This document shows positions 10,234-19,672 of a stretch of DNA of 64,000 nt, in pieces. The notes beneath the pieces are model-generated. The model did not search any database. It worked only from the letters and a program-made list of their open reading frames with translations, and was not told the origin of the DNA. This stretch comes from an uncultured Devosia sp. (GTDB taxonomy: Bacteria; Pseudomonadota; Alphaproteobacteria; Rhizobiales; Devosiaceae): the NCBI RefSeq assembly GCF_946479885.1, contig NZ_CAMLHM010000004.1, forward strand, positions 1 to 64,000, read 5' to 3'. Every line of letters begins with the position of its first letter. The first letter of the stretch is position 1. The position numbers and the translations under genes are program-made.

Positions 10234-10810
10234 TCCGGGCGAGGCACAGGTCGAGATAATCGATCACCATGGCGCGCACCACTTCGCGGGCGGGCGCGAA
10301 ATCCTGCAGGGCATGACGGATGTAGAAGCCGTCGATCATGGCGGCCAGACCCTGGGCGATGGCCTGGGCCTGTTCGCCGTCGACAAGCTGGCGCAAGTTG
10401 AACACCAGGTTTGAATGGAGACGCCGCGCATAGAGCTGCAGCAGGCGACTCGCGGCGTCCGATTGCAGCGCGCGGACATAGAATGTCAGCCAGGCCGCCA
10501 CGATTTCCCGGGCGAACTGATCCGGGGCGAAGCTGGCGTCGATGATGGCGTGAAGGCGCTCGACCGGCGTCAGCGCCCCGGCCACGCGACGGCGCACGCT
10601 TTCGCCATAAACCTTGAGGATGTGCCGCATGGTGGCGAGGAACATCTGATCCTTGCTGCCGAAATAGTGATGCGCCAGGGCTGGCGACATGCCGGCGCGG
10701 CGGGCAATCTGGCTGACGGTGACGTCAAGGCTGCCGGCTTCGCCGATCTCCACAATGGCAGCTTCCACCATCGCCTTTCGCCGAACCGCCTCTGCACCGA
10801 TTTTTGGCAT
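10217..10810 (-). CDS. betI: TetR-family repressor of choline-betaine genes
   Basis: The 197-residue regulator has a TetR-type N-terminal helix-turn-helix (ARRAGMSPALAHHYFGSKDQ, about residues 37-56) and an alpha-helical ligand domain; it matches BetI in length and in that motif. BetI proteins repress bet genes and release DNA when choline is present. It is first in betICBA and divergent from choX, with a palindrome (10860-10879) in the shared promoter. It overlaps betC by 17 bp. Confidence 0.93.
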   Translation of the reverse strand: MPKIGAEAVRRKAMVEAAIVEIGEAGSLDVTVSQIARRAGMSPALAHHYFGSKDQMFLATMRHILKVYGESVRRRVAGALTPVERLHAIIDASFAPDQFAREIVAAWLTFYVRALQSDAASRLLQLYARRLHSNLVFNLRQLVDGEQAQAIAQGLAAMIDGFYIRHALQDFAPAREVVRAMVIDYLDLCLARSAARG

Positions 10811-10859
10811 TTTTCACGCCTGCACATATTTCGAGTTTACATTTCCGATTGTGTCGTTT

Positions 10860-10879
10860 TTGATTGAGCAGTCAATCAA
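10860..10879. promoter_or_regulatory. Probable BetI operator
   Basis: Arms TTGATTGA (10860-10867) and TCAATCAA (10872-10879) form a perfect inverted repeat around GCAG in the 114-bp gap between betI and choX. The TTGATTG/CAATCAA theme resembles the BetI site known from enterobacterial bet promoters. One site would let BetI control both the bet operon and choline uptake. Confidence 0.75.
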
Positions 10880-10924
10880 GAAAAAACTTTACCGCTATCC
10901 CCCGCAATCAGGAGACGACAGACT

Positions 10925-11851
10925 ATGAGAATGACCACCCTCACTCTGACCGGCGCTCTGGCGCTGTCGCTGCTGGCGGGCACCGCTTACGCAGCCGAAT
11001 GCGATACCGTGATTTTCTCCGATGTCGGCTGGACCGACATCACCACGACGACGGCAACGACCAAGCACATTCTGGAGGCCCTGGGCTACAAGGTCGACGT
11101 GAAGGTGCTCTCGGTTCCGGTGACCTTCGCATCGCTCGAAAGCGACGACGTGGACATCTTCCTGGGCAACTGGTTGCCGGCCCAGCAGGGCGCCATCGGG
11201 CCGTATCTGGAAAGCGGCGAAGTCGAGAAGGTCGCGACCAACCTCGAAGGCACCAAGTACACGCTCGCGGTGCCGACCTATACATTCGACAAGGGGCTCA
11301 CCGACTATTCCAAGATCCACGAATTCGCCGCCGACCTCGACAACACCATCTACGGCATCGAGCCTGGCAATGAAGGCAATGGCTACCTGATCAGCCTGGT
11401 GGACGCCAACAAGTGGGATCTGGGTGGCTTCAAGGTGGTCGAGAGCTCCGAACAGGGCATGCTGGCCGAGGTCGATCGCGCTGTGTCCGATAACAAGGAC
11501 GTGGTGTTCCTGGGCTGGGAACCGCATCCGATGAATGCCAAATTCTCGCTCAAATACCTGCCCGGCGGCGAGGACTTCTTCGGCGGTGAAGGCGTCGTTG
11601 ATACGGTCACGCGCAAGGGTTACGCTGCCGAGTGCCCCAATGTCGGCAAGCTGCTGACCAACCTGAAGTTCTCGCTGCCGATGGAAAACGAGATCATGGG
11701 CAAGATTCTCAATGACGGCGCCGATCCGGCCGAGGCCACCCTGGAATGGCTGAAGGCCAATCCCGATACGGCGCTGAGCTGGGTCGACGGCGTGACGACG
11801 CTTGACGGTGGCGACGGCGTCGCGGCGGTCAAGGCGCTGCTCGACAGCTGA
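10925..11851 (+). CDS. choX: Choline ABC transporter substrate-binding protein
   Basis: The 308-residue product begins with a signal peptide (MRMTTLTLTGALALSLLAG, cleaved near AYAAEC). The mature part opens with CDTVIFSDVGWTDITTTTA and contains DIFLGNWLPAQQG, features of the ChoX/ProX type II binding proteins in which aromatic residues cage the trimethylammonium group. It is divergent from betI across a probable BetI operator and starts a choXWV operon, so choline is the best substrate call; betaine is a possible second ligand. Confidence 0.92.
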   Translation: MRMTTLTLTGALALSLLAGTAYAAECDTVIFSDVGWTDITTTTATTKHILEALGYKVDVKVLSVPVTFASLESDDVDIFLGNWLPAQQGAIGPYLESGEVEKVATNLEGTKYTLAVPTYTFDKGLTDYSKIHEFAADLDNTIYGIEPGNEGNGYLISLVDANKWDLGGFKVVESSEQGMLAEVDRAVSDNKDVVFLGWEPHPMNAKFSLKYLPGGEDFFGGEGVVDTVTRKGYAAECPNVGKLLTNLKFSLPMENEIMGKILNDGADPAEATLEWLKANPDTALSWVDGVTTLDGGDGVAAVKALLDS

Positions 11852-11859
11852 CAAAATCC

Positions 11860-11889
11860 AACGGCCCGGTCGGCAACGACCGGGCCGTT
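11860..11889 (+). terminator. Strong stem-loop between choX and choW
   Basis: Perfect 12-bp arms AACGGCCCGGTC (11860-11871) and GACCGGGCCGTT (11878-11889) flank a 6-nt loop, followed by CTGCTTTCT. The short pyrimidine tract allows partial termination or protection of choX mRNA, which would raise ChoX over the membrane subunits. Confidence 0.7.
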
Positions 11890-11912
11890 CTGCTTTCTGG
11901 GGGACGTGAACG

Positions 11913-12746
11913 GTGGATTGGCTGACCGAATACAAGATTCCGGTGGGGCGCTGGGCGAGCGACTTCTTCATCCTGCTGCGGGATAACTTTCGCGGCGTTT
12001 TCGACGCCATGTCAGATGCGGCCGAGGCCTTGATCGAGGCGATGCTCTGGCTGCTGCAGACCCCTCACCCGCTGGTTATCGTTGCCATTTTCGTGGGCAT
12101 TACCTGGTGGTTGCAGCGGAGCTGGGCGACGTGCCTGCTGACGCTGCTCGGCATGCTGTTCATTCTCAACCAGGGCTATTGGGAAGAAACCACCGAGAGC
12201 CTGACGTTGGTCATCGCCGCCTGCGTGGTCTGCATGGCCATAGGCGTGCCGATTGGCATTGCCACCGCGCATCGGCCGCAGCTGTATCGGTTCCTGCAGC
12301 CTATCCTCGACCTGATGCAAACGCTGCCGACATTCGTCTACCTCATTCCGGCCATTGTGTTTTTTGGCATCGGCATGGTGCCCGGTCTCATCGCGACGGT
12401 GATCTTCGTGCTGCCGGCCCCCATTCGCATGACCCATCTGGGCATTTCCTCCACGCCTGCTGCGTTGCTGGAGGCCGTGGAGGCGTTTGGCGGCACCGGC
12501 CGCCAGAAGCTGTGGAAGGTGGAACTGCCGTATGCCCTGCCGCAGGTGATGGCCGGCCTCAACCAGACCATCATGCTGTCGCTATCAATGGTGGTGGTCG
12601 CCGCGCTGGTCGGCGCCGACGGACTGGGGGTTCCCGTCGTCCGCGCCCTCAACTCGGTCAATACCGCGCTCGGTTTCGAAAGCGGGCTGATCATCGTCGT
12701 CGTGGCCATCGTGCTCGACCGTATGCTGCGCATCAGACAGGACTAG
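11913..12746 (+). CDS. choW: Choline ABC transporter permease
   Basis: The 277-residue inner-membrane protein belongs to the OpuAB/ProW family, with about six to seven membrane segments and the typical core LQPILDLMQTLPTFVYLIP. Further on it shows the conserved EAFGGTGRQKLWKVELP coupling loop. The start is GTG at 11913, preceded by GGGGGAC. It lies 61 bp after choX, with a terminator-like hairpin in between, and 4 bp before choV. Confidence 0.93.
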   Translation: MDWLTEYKIPVGRWASDFFILLRDNFRGVFDAMSDAAEALIEAMLWLLQTPHPLVIVAIFVGITWWLQRSWATCLLTLLGMLFILNQGYWEETTESLTLVIAACVVCMAIGVPIGIATAHRPQLYRFLQPILDLMQTLPTFVYLIPAIVFFGIGMVPGLIATVIFVLPAPIRMTHLGISSTPAALLEAVEAFGGTGRQKLWKVELPYALPQVMAGLNQTIMLSLSMVVVAALVGADGLGVPVVRALNSVNTALGFESGLIIVVVAIVLDRMLRIRQD

Positions 12747-12750
12747 AGCC

Positions 12751-13800
12751 ATGGAAGACGCCGTCATCTTCGACAAGGTCAATATCGTGTTCGGCGCCAA
12801 TCCGGGGTTGGCGCTGCCATTGATGGATCAGGGCAAGACGCGCCAGGAGATCCAGCGGGAAACCAGGCAGGTCCTGGGCGTCCATGACTGCTCGCTGACC
12901 GTAAAGACGGGTGAGATCCTGGTGCTGATGGGCCTTTCGGGCTCCGGCAAGTCGACATTGCTGCGGGCCGTCAACGGCCTCAATCCGGTGGTTCGAGGGT
13001 CGGTCAAGGTCATCGATCAAGGCCAGCAGTGCGATCCCGCATCATGCACCCGTGACGAGTTGCTGCGGCTGCGGCGCAAATCGGTGGCCATGGTCTTCCA
13101 GCAGTTCGGCCTGCTGCCCTGGCGCACCGTGCTCGACAATGTCGGGCTTGGTCTCGAGCTCGATGGCCTCTCCAAGGCGGAGCGCCACGCCAAGGTCCGG
13201 ACGCAGCTGGAACTGGTCGGGCTCACCGACTGGGCCGACCGCAATGTCGGGCAGCTGTCCGGCGGCATGCAGCAGCGCGTCGGACTTGCCCGCGCCTTCG
13301 CCACCGAGGCGCCGATCCTGCTCATGGACGAGCCGTTCTCGGCTCTCGATCCGCTGATCCGCTCGCGGCTCCAGGACGAATTGCTCGAACTGCAGGCCAA
13401 ACTGAAGCGGACCATCATCTTCGTGAGCCACGATCTCGACGAAGCCTTCAAGCTGGGTGACCGTATTGCGCTGATGGAGGGTGGACGCATCGTGCAATGC
13501 GGGACCCCGCAGGAGATCATCGCCAATCCGGTCAACGGCTATGTCGAGGATTTCGTGGCCCACATGAACCCGCTCAATGTGCTGCGCGCCATGGACATCA
13601 TGACCACCCATATCGGTAGCGGCGTGAACGCCGTTCCGTCCGACAGTCCGCTGGCGGCCGTGATCGAGCAACTCTCCGCCGGGGCACCCTCGGTCTGCGT
13701 CAGAGGCGCGGACGGGCAACTGGTCGGCAGTATCTTCAGCCAGGACATTGTCACGGCCCTGCGCGCCAAGCCGCCTCGTCCTGGAGCGGGCGTTCACTGA
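12751..13800 (+). CDS. choV: Choline ABC transporter ATP-binding protein
   Basis: The 349-residue ATPase carries Walker A (GLSGSGKST), the signature LSGGMQQRVGLARA, Walker B (ILLMDEPFSALDP) and a switch His in VSHDLDEA. The N-terminal stretch with PLMDQGKTRQEI is typical of the ProV/OpuAA subfamily. The last 80 residues look like a reduced CBS-type region, which in OpuA relatives senses ionic strength, though only weakly recognisable here. It completes choXWV. Confidence 0.93.
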   Translation: MEDAVIFDKVNIVFGANPGLALPLMDQGKTRQEIQRETRQVLGVHDCSLTVKTGEILVLMGLSGSGKSTLLRAVNGLNPVVRGSVKVIDQGQQCDPASCTRDELLRLRRKSVAMVFQQFGLLPWRTVLDNVGLGLELDGLSKAERHAKVRTQLELVGLTDWADRNVGQLSGGMQQRVGLARAFATEAPILLMDEPFSALDPLIRSRLQDELLELQAKLKRTIIFVSHDLDEAFKLGDRIALMEGGRIVQCGTPQEIIANPVNGYVEDFVAHMNPLNVLRAMDIMTTHIGSGVNAVPSDSPLAAVIEQLSAGAPSVCVRGADGQLVGSIFSQDIVTALRAKPPRPGAGVH

Positions 13801-13822
13801 CGCCCGCCCACTGCCAACCACC

Positions 13823-13845
13823 AACGATAGATGCGCTCTATCGTT
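13823..13845. terminator. Inverted repeat after choV, before fdsG
   Basis: Arms AACGATAGA (13823-13831) and TCTATCGTT (13837-13845) pair perfectly around TGCGC. It stands 22 bp after the choV stop and 72 bp before fdsG. It could be the choXWV terminator (only weakly, no T-run) or a regulator site of the fds promoter. Confidence 0.5.
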
Positions 13846-13917
13846 CAACGGCGCGTCTGTATTGATCTGCCACGGTGGTTGCGTGTTAAAATCGTTCTAA
13901 ATTGAGCGGGGTGCACG

Positions 13918-14397
13918 GTGTCGCAGATGCAGGAGACGGATGTCCTATCGACACGGATCAAGGAGGTCATCCGGCGATCGAGCGCCCTCGAAGGTCCCCT
14001 GCTCCCTATCCTGCACGACATGCAGGAAGATTTCGGCCATATCCCGTCCGAAGCGCTGCCGCTGATTGCCGATGCGCTGAACATTTCCAATGCGGAAGTG
14101 CATGGCGTCGTCAGCTTCTACCATGACTTCCGGCGGCAGCCGGCGGGGCGGCATGTCCTCAAGCTGTGCCGGGCCGAATCCTGCCAATCGATGGGATCGG
14201 ATGCCATATCGGCCTCGCTCCAGGCCCTGCTGGGCGCCGAGATGGGTGAAACAAGTTCCGACGGCGCGGTGACAATTGAAGCCGTATATTGCCTCGGCCT
14301 GTGTTCATGCGCGCCGGCGGCCATGTTGGACGGGGTGCCGATTGGCCGGCTCAATGACGAGAAAATCATCGAGATCATAGACCGGGTGCGCGGATGA
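13918..14397 (+). CDS. fdsG: NAD-dependent formate dehydrogenase, gamma subunit
   Basis: The 159-residue NuoE-like protein binds one [2Fe-2S] cluster through Cys84, Cys89 (CRAESC), Cys125 and Cys129 (CLGLC). It passes electrons between the FdsB flavin site and the rest of the complex. The thioredoxin-like fold is preceded by the usual helical part (LLPILHDMQEDFGHIP). The start is GTG at 13918 (ATG at 13927 is an alternative). It opens a fdsGBA-fdhD-fdsD operon, overlaps fdsB by 4 bp, and the enzyme is soluble and NAD-linked. Confidence 0.94.
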   Translation: MSQMQETDVLSTRIKEVIRRSSALEGPLLPILHDMQEDFGHIPSEALPLIADALNISNAEVHGVVSFYHDFRRQPAGRHVLKLCRAESCQSMGSDAISASLQALLGAEMGETSSDGAVTIEAVYCLGLCSCAPAAMLDGVPIGRLNDEKIIEIIDRVRG

Positions 14398-15950
14398 CCG
14401 TCACGATCTACATCCCCCGCGATGCAGCAGCTTTGGCGCTCGGCGCCGATGACGTTGCCCGTGCCATGGCCGAGCAGCTTAGCGCACGCGGACTAGCTGC
14501 GAAAATAGTCCGCAACGGATCGCGGGGCCTGCATTGGCTCGAACCCCTGGTCGAGGTGGATGTGGGCGGGACGCGGCTCAGCTATGGCCCCGTCGCCGTG
14601 TCTGATGTGCCTTCCCTGCTCGACGCGGATATCTTGGCAGGCGGCGACCACCCTTTGAGTCTGGGCCCAACCGAGGCCATACCGTTTCTGGCCCGGCAAA
14701 CCCGCCTGACCTTCGCGCGCTGCGGCGTCATCGATCCCCTGTCGCTTGACGATTATCGCAGTCATGGCGGCCTCGTGGGGCTGGCGAAGGCCGTGGCGAT
14801 GTCGCCCGCCGCAATCGTCGCCGAGGTGACGGAGTCGGGTCTGCGCGGGCGCGGTGGGGCGGGTTTTCCAACCGGGATCAAGTGGAACACGGTGGCGGGC
14901 GCGACGGCCGACCGCAAATATATCGTCTGCAATGCTGACGAAGGTGACTCGGGGACGTTCGCCGACCGCATGATCATGGAGGGCGACCCTTTCGTCCTGA
15001 TCGAGGGCATGGCGATTGCCGGGCTCGCGGTGGGCGCGACCAAGGGCTACATCTATGCGCGGTCCGAATATCCGCATGCGGTGGCGACAATGCGCGCGGC
15101 AGCCGAGCTGGCGCGCCGTGCTGGCATATTGGGGGCCTCGGTGCTTGGCTCCGGGCGGGCCTTCGACATCGAAGTGCGCATGGGCGCCGGTGCCTATGTT
15201 TGCGGGGAGGAAACGTCCCTGCTCAACAGCCTCGAAGGCAAGCGCGGCATCGTCCGGGCCAAGCCGCCGCTACCGGCGCTCAATGGCCTCTTCGGCAAGC
15301 CCACTGTCGTGAACAACGTGATCTCGCTGGCTTCGGTGCCGGTGATTCTCGACAAGGGCGCGGCCCACTACAAGAATTTCGGGATGGGCCGCTCGCGCGG
15401 GACAATTCCGATCCAGATCGCCGGCAACAGCCGATATACCGGCCTGTTCGAGATTGGGTTCGGGTTGACGCTGGGCGAGATCGTCGAAGGCATCGGCGGC
15501 GGAACCGCATCGGGCAGGCCGGTCAAGGCCGTGCAGGTGGGCGGTCCCCTGGGCGCCTATTTCCCACCTGCGCTGTTCGATACGCCCTTCGACTACGAAG
15601 CCTTTGCCGCCAGGGGCGGGTTGATCGGGCATGCCGGGATCACCGTCTTCGACGATAGCGCCGACATGCTCAAGATGGCCCGCTTCGCCATGGAATTCTG
15701 CGCCATCGAGAGTTGCGGCAAGTGCACGCCCTGCCGCATCGGCTCCACGCGCGGCGTTGAAACGCTGGACAAGGTCGCCCGCGGCATCGATCGCGAGAAG
15801 AACCTCGCGCTGGTCGCCGACCTCTGCGACACCATGAAATTCGGCTCCCTCTGCGCATTGGGCGGGTTCACCCCCTACCCCGTCATGAGCGCCATCACCC
15901 ACTTTCAAGATGACTTCGCGCCGCGCCCGGCAGCGATCGCGGCCGAATAG
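14394..15950 (+). CDS. fdsB: NAD-dependent formate dehydrogenase, beta subunit (diaphorase)
   Basis: The 518-residue protein is a NuoF-like flavoprotein with an extra N-terminal thioredoxin-like region of about 110 residues, as in FdsB. The NADH/FMN site shows as LRGRGGAGFPTGIKW (about 150-164), with NADEGDSGTFADR and GAGAYVCGEETSLL after it. Near the C-terminus, SCGKCTPCRIGSTRG plus a later Cys bind a [4Fe-4S] cluster. It reduces NAD+ with electrons from formate. It overlaps fdsG by 4 bp and lies 12 bp before fdsA. Confidence 0.95.
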   Translation: MTVTIYIPRDAAALALGADDVARAMAEQLSARGLAAKIVRNGSRGLHWLEPLVEVDVGGTRLSYGPVAVSDVPSLLDADILAGGDHPLSLGPTEAIPFLARQTRLTFARCGVIDPLSLDDYRSHGGLVGLAKAVAMSPAAIVAEVTESGLRGRGGAGFPTGIKWNTVAGATADRKYIVCNADEGDSGTFADRMIMEGDPFVLIEGMAIAGLAVGATKGYIYARSEYPHAVATMRAAAELARRAGILGASVLGSGRAFDIEVRMGAGAYVCGEETSLLNSLEGKRGIVRAKPPLPALNGLFGKPTVVNNVISLASVPVILDKGAAHYKNFGMGRSRGTIPIQIAGNSRYTGLFEIGFGLTLGEIVEGIGGGTASGRPVKAVQVGGPLGAYFPPALFDTPFDYEAFAARGGLIGHAGITVFDDSADMLKMARFAMEFCAIESCGKCTPCRIGSTRGVETLDKVARGIDREKNLALVADLCDTMKFGSLCALGGFTPYPVMSAITHFQDDFAPRPAAIAAE

Positions 15951-15962
15951 GAGAACGTCACC

Positions 15963-18842
15963 ATGGGTCTCATCAAGGAAATCGACTATGGCACGCCGGC
16001 CTCCAAAGCCGAGAAGTCCGTCTCGCTCTCGATTGATGGCTTCACGGTAAGCGTGCCCGAGGGCACGTCCGTGATGCGGGCGGCCATGGATGCCGGCATA
16101 TCGGTGCCCAAGCTGTGCGCCACTGATATGGTCGATGCCTTCGGCTCGTGCCGGCTGTGCCTCGTCGAGATCGATGGACGCAACGGCACGCCCGCTTCCT
16201 GCACGACCTTGGTGGCCGAGGGCATGGTTGTCAGGACGCAGACCGACCGGCTCAAGACCCTGCGCAAGGGGGTGATGGAGCTTTACATCTCCGACCACCC
16301 GCTCGACTGCCTCACCTGCGCCGCGAACGGCGATTGCGAACTGCAAACCCAGGCCGGCGTCGTGGGATTGCGGGATGTGCGTTACGGCTACGAAGGTGAC
16401 AACCACGTCTCGGCCACGCGCGGCGGCGAAAGCAATTTCCGCCATATGCCCAAGGACGAATCGAACCCGTACTTCACCTATGACCCTTCCAAGTGCATCG
16501 TCTGCTCCCGCTGTGTTCGCGCCTGCGAAGAGGTTCAGGGCACGTTCGCGCTGACAATCGAGGGCCGCGGCTTCGACAGCCGGGTCTCGCCCGGCATGCA
16601 CCAGTCTTTCCTCGAAAGCGACTGCGTCTCCTGCGGCGCCTGCGTGCAGGCCTGCCCCACCGCGACGCTCACCGAGAAGTCGGTGATCGAAATCGGCCAG
16701 CCCGAGCATTCGGTCATCACCACCTGCGCCTATTGCGGCGTGGGCTGCTCATTCAAGGCCGAGATGCGCGGCGACGAACTCGTCCGCATGGTGCCGTGGA
16801 AGGATGGCAAGGCCAATCGCGGGCATTCCTGCGTCAAGGGTCGGTTCGCCTGGGGCTACGCCACCCATCAGGACCGCATCCTCAATCCCATGGTTCGCGA
16901 GAAGATTTCGGACCCCTGGCGCGAGGTGAGCTGGGAAGAGGCCTTTGGCCATATTTCCAGCGAGTTCCGCCGTATCCAGCAGACCTATGGCAAGGGATCG
17001 GTGGGCGGCATCACCTCGTCGCGTTGCACCAATGAAGAGACCTATCTGGTGCAGAAGCTCGTCCGCCAGGGCTTCGGCAACAACAATGTCGATACCTGCG
17101 CCCGCGTCTGCCACTCGCCGACAGGTTACGGACTCGGGCAGGCTTTCGGGACCTCTGCCGGAACGCAGGATTTCGACTCGGTCGAGGATACCGACGTGGT
17201 GCTGGTCATCGGCGCCAACCCTGCCGCGGCTCACCCGGTCTTTGCGTCGAGGCTCAAGAAGCGCCTGCGCGCCGGCGCCAAGCTGATCGTCATCGACCCG
17301 CGCCGCACCGAGACCGTGCGCTCCGCCCATGTGGAAGCGGCCTACCATCTGGCACTCACACCCGGCACCAATGTCGCCGTGATGACCGCCCTTGCCCATG
17401 TGATTGTCACCGAAGGACTGTTCGACCAGTCCTTCATCCACGAGCGCTGCGATTGGTCGGAATTCGAGGATTATGCCGAATTCGTCTCCGATCAGCGTCA
17501 CAGCCCGGAACAGACCGAGCAATATACCGGTGTCCCCGCCGAGATGGTGCGCCAGGCGGCCCGGCTGTTCGCGAGAGGCGGCAACGGTTCGATCTACTAC
17601 GGACTGGGCGTCACCGAGCACAGCCAGGGATCGACGACGGTGATGGCGATCGCCAACCTTGCCATGCTGACCGGCAATATCGGCCGGCCCGGCGTTGGCG
17701 TGAACCCGTTGCGCGGGCAGAACAACGTGCAGGGCTCGTGCGACATGGGCTCGTTCCCCCACGAATTGCCGGGCTACCGCCACGTTTCAGCCGACGCCGC
17801 GCGCGAAACCTTCGAAATGCTGTGGGGCGTCAAGCTCGACCGCGAGCCCGGCTTGCGCATTCCCAACATGCTCGACGCGGCCGTCGACGGTACCTTCAAG
17901 GCGCTCTACATCCAGGGTGAGGACATCCTTCAGTCAGATCCCGATACCAAGCATGTCTCGGCGGGCCTCGAAGCGATGGAATGCGTCGTGGTCCACGACC
18001 TCTTCCTCAACGAAACCGCCAACTACGCGCATGTTTTCCTCCCAGGTTCGACTTTCCTCGAGAAGGACGGCACCTTCACCAATGCCGAGCGCCGGATCAA
18101 CCGGGTGCGCAAGGTCATGGCGCCGCGCAACGGGCTGGCTGACTGGGAGGTGACCCAGCGGATGGCCCAGGCGATGGGCCTCGAGTGGAGCTACACCCAC
18201 CCCTCCCAGATCATGGCCGAAATCGCCGCGACGACGCCGAGCTTCTCTGGCGTTTCCTACGAGCGCCTGGATGCCCTGGGGTCAGTCCAGTGGCCGTGCA
18301 ATGAGGCCGCGCCCGAGGGCACGCCGATCATGCATATGGACGGCTTCGTCCGCGGCCGTGGCAAGTTCCTCCGCACCGAGTATGTGCCCACCGATGAGCG
18401 CACGGGACCACGCTTCCCGCTCCTGCTCACCACGGGTCGAATTCTGTCGCAGTACAATGTGGGCGCACAGACCCGCCGTACAGCCAATGTCGTCTGGCAC
18501 GACGAGGACATCCTGGAAATCCATCCGCACGATGCCGAGCAGCGCGGCGTGCGGGAAGGCAATTGGGTGCGCCTGGCCAGCCGTGCAGGCGAAACGACTC
18601 TCCGCGCGCATATTACCGACAAGGTGGCTCCGGGTGTCGTCTACACGACGTTCCATCATCCCGAGACGCAGGCCAATGTCATCACCACCGATTTTTCGGA
18701 TTGGGCGACCAATTGCCCGGAATACAAGGTGACGGCGGTGCAGGTGGCGCCATCGAACGGGCCCTCCGATTGGCAGACGGAGTACGAAGCGCTCTCGATC
18801 CGTTCCCGCCGCATCGCCACGCCGGCGGAGCCTGCCGAATGA
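15963..18842 (+). CDS. fdsA: NAD-dependent formate dehydrogenase, alpha catalytic subunit
   Basis: The 959-residue molybdenum (or tungsten) bis-MGD enzyme oxidises formate to CO2. Domains in order: [2Fe-2S] domain with Cys52, Cys63, Cys66 and Cys80; His-Cys cluster at HPLDCLTCAANGDC; two ferredoxin-type clusters (CIVCSRCVRAC and CVSCGACVQAC); a further cluster at CAYCGVGC; then the molybdopterin domains. The active site CARVCHSPTG holds Cys383-His384, matching the Cys-His pair known for the Rhodobacter enzyme, so this is a cysteine and not a selenocysteine enzyme. In context it burns formate from PurU and FdhA. It overlaps fdhD by 4 bp (ATGA). Confidence 0.96.
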   Translation: MGLIKEIDYGTPASKAEKSVSLSIDGFTVSVPEGTSVMRAAMDAGISVPKLCATDMVDAFGSCRLCLVEIDGRNGTPASCTTLVAEGMVVRTQTDRLKTLRKGVMELYISDHPLDCLTCAANGDCELQTQAGVVGLRDVRYGYEGDNHVSATRGGESNFRHMPKDESNPYFTYDPSKCIVCSRCVRACEEVQGTFALTIEGRGFDSRVSPGMHQSFLESDCVSCGACVQACPTATLTEKSVIEIGQPEHSVITTCAYCGVGCSFKAEMRGDELVRMVPWKDGKANRGHSCVKGRFAWGYATHQDRILNPMVREKISDPWREVSWEEAFGHISSEFRRIQQTYGKGSVGGITSSRCTNEETYLVQKLVRQGFGNNNVDTCARVCHSPTGYGLGQAFGTSAGTQDFDSVEDTDVVLVIGANPAAAHPVFASRLKKRLRAGAKLIVIDPRRTETVRSAHVEAAYHLALTPGTNVAVMTALAHVIVTEGLFDQSFIHERCDWSEFEDYAEFVSDQRHSPEQTEQYTGVPAEMVRQAARLFARGGNGSIYYGLGVTEHSQGSTTVMAIANLAMLTGNIGRPGVGVNPLRGQNNVQGSCDMGSFPHELPGYRHVSADAARETFEMLWGVKLDREPGLRIPNMLDAAVDGTFKALYIQGEDILQSDPDTKHVSAGLEAMECVVVHDLFLNETANYAHVFLPGSTFLEKDGTFTNAERRINRVRKVMAPRNGLADWEVTQRMAQAMGLEWSYTHPSQIMAEIAATTPSFSGVSYERLDALGSVQWPCNEAAPEGTPIMHMDGFVRGRGKFLRTEYVPTDERTGPRFPLLLTTGRILSQYNVGAQTRRTANVVWHDEDILEIHPHDAEQRGVREGNWVRLASRAGETTLRAHITDKVAPGVVYTTFHHPETQANVITTDFSDWATNCPEYKVTAVQVAPSNGPSDWQTEYEALSIRSRRIATPAEPAE

Positions 18843-19672
18843 GCATGGCCGAGAGGCCTCCCGTCATCCAGTTCACCAGGCTAGCCCGCCGCGTGGCGGA
18901 GACGACATGGTCGGAGCGCCGCGTGCCCGAAGAGGTGCCGGTGGCCCTGTCATTTGCCGGGACGACCCATGCGGTCATGATGGCGAGCCCCTCCGACCTC
19001 GAGGATTTTGCGCTTGGTTTCGCGCTGACCGAAGGCATCATCGGTGCTCCCGACGAGATCGAGCGGATGCATGTGGAGCATCTGGAGTCCGGGATCGATA
19101 TCCAGATGTGGTTGCGCGACACTGCCAATACCCGCTTCAAGGCGCGACGCAGGCGGTTGGCCGGGCCCGTCGGCTGTGGCCTCTGCGGCATTGAATCGAT
19201 CGAGGAAGCCGTTCGGCCCGTTGCGAAAGTCCCTGCCGGGTCGTTCACTCTCTCGGTGAACGACGTCGGCGAAGCAATGCGCCTGTTGGCCAAGGACCAA
19301 CCTTTCCACGCCCAGACCGGCGCCGTACACGCCGCCGGCTTTTTCAGGCCGGGCCACGGTATTGCCTTTGTCCGGGAAGACGTGGGGCGTCACAATGCCC
19401 TCGACAAGCTGGCCGGGGCTTTGTCGAAGGCCGGAATTGCCGGGGCAACGGGAGCGATCGCGGTGACGTCGCGGCTTTCGGTCGAGATGGTGCAAAAGGC
19501 AGCAGCCATCGGCGCGCCCGCCATCCTGGCGGTTTCCGCCCCCACTGCCCTGGCCATCCGCACCGCCGAGGAGGCAGGAATGACCTTGATAGCCCTGGTG
19601 AGAGGCGAAGAATTCGACGTTTTTGCGCACCCCGAACGGCTCAATGCCGGAGACGACAAGCATGTCGCATGA
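18839..19672 (+). CDS. fdhD: Formate dehydrogenase sulfurtransferase/chaperone FdhD (FdsC)
   Basis: The 277-residue protein delivers sulfur to, or guards, the molybdenum cofactor of formate dehydrogenase. It shows the FdhD core: DLEDFALGFALTEGII, the GCGLCG motif at about residues 117-122 (here PVGCGLCGIES), and FVREDVGRHNALDKL. The ATG at 18839 overlaps the fdsA stop as ATGA. The open frame upstream lies within fdsA and is not part of the gene. It is needed for an active FdsA by family knowledge. Confidence 0.94.
   Translation: MSMAERPPVIQFTRLARRVAETTWSERRVPEEVPVALSFAGTTHAVMMASPSDLEDFALGFALTEGIIGAPDEIERMHVEHLESGIDIQMWLRDTANTRFKARRRRLAGPVGCGLCGIESIEEAVRPVAKVPAGSFTLSVNDVGEAMRLLAKDQPFHAQTGAVHAAGFFRPGHGIAFVREDVGRHNALDKLAGALSKAGIAGATGAIAVTSRLSVEMVQKAAAIGAPAILAVSAPTALAIRTAEEAGMTLIALVRGEEFDVFAHPERLNAGDDKHVA

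Noticed and set aside
7160..10401. Long plus-strand frames opposite betB and betC
   Set aside because: Antisense shadows of well-supported genes with catalytic motifs on the minus strand; no ribosome sites or domains.
17097..17111. Possible selenocysteine site in formate dehydrogenase
   Set aside because: The active-site codons are TGC (Cys379 and Cys383), with no in-frame TGA, so it is a cysteine enzyme.
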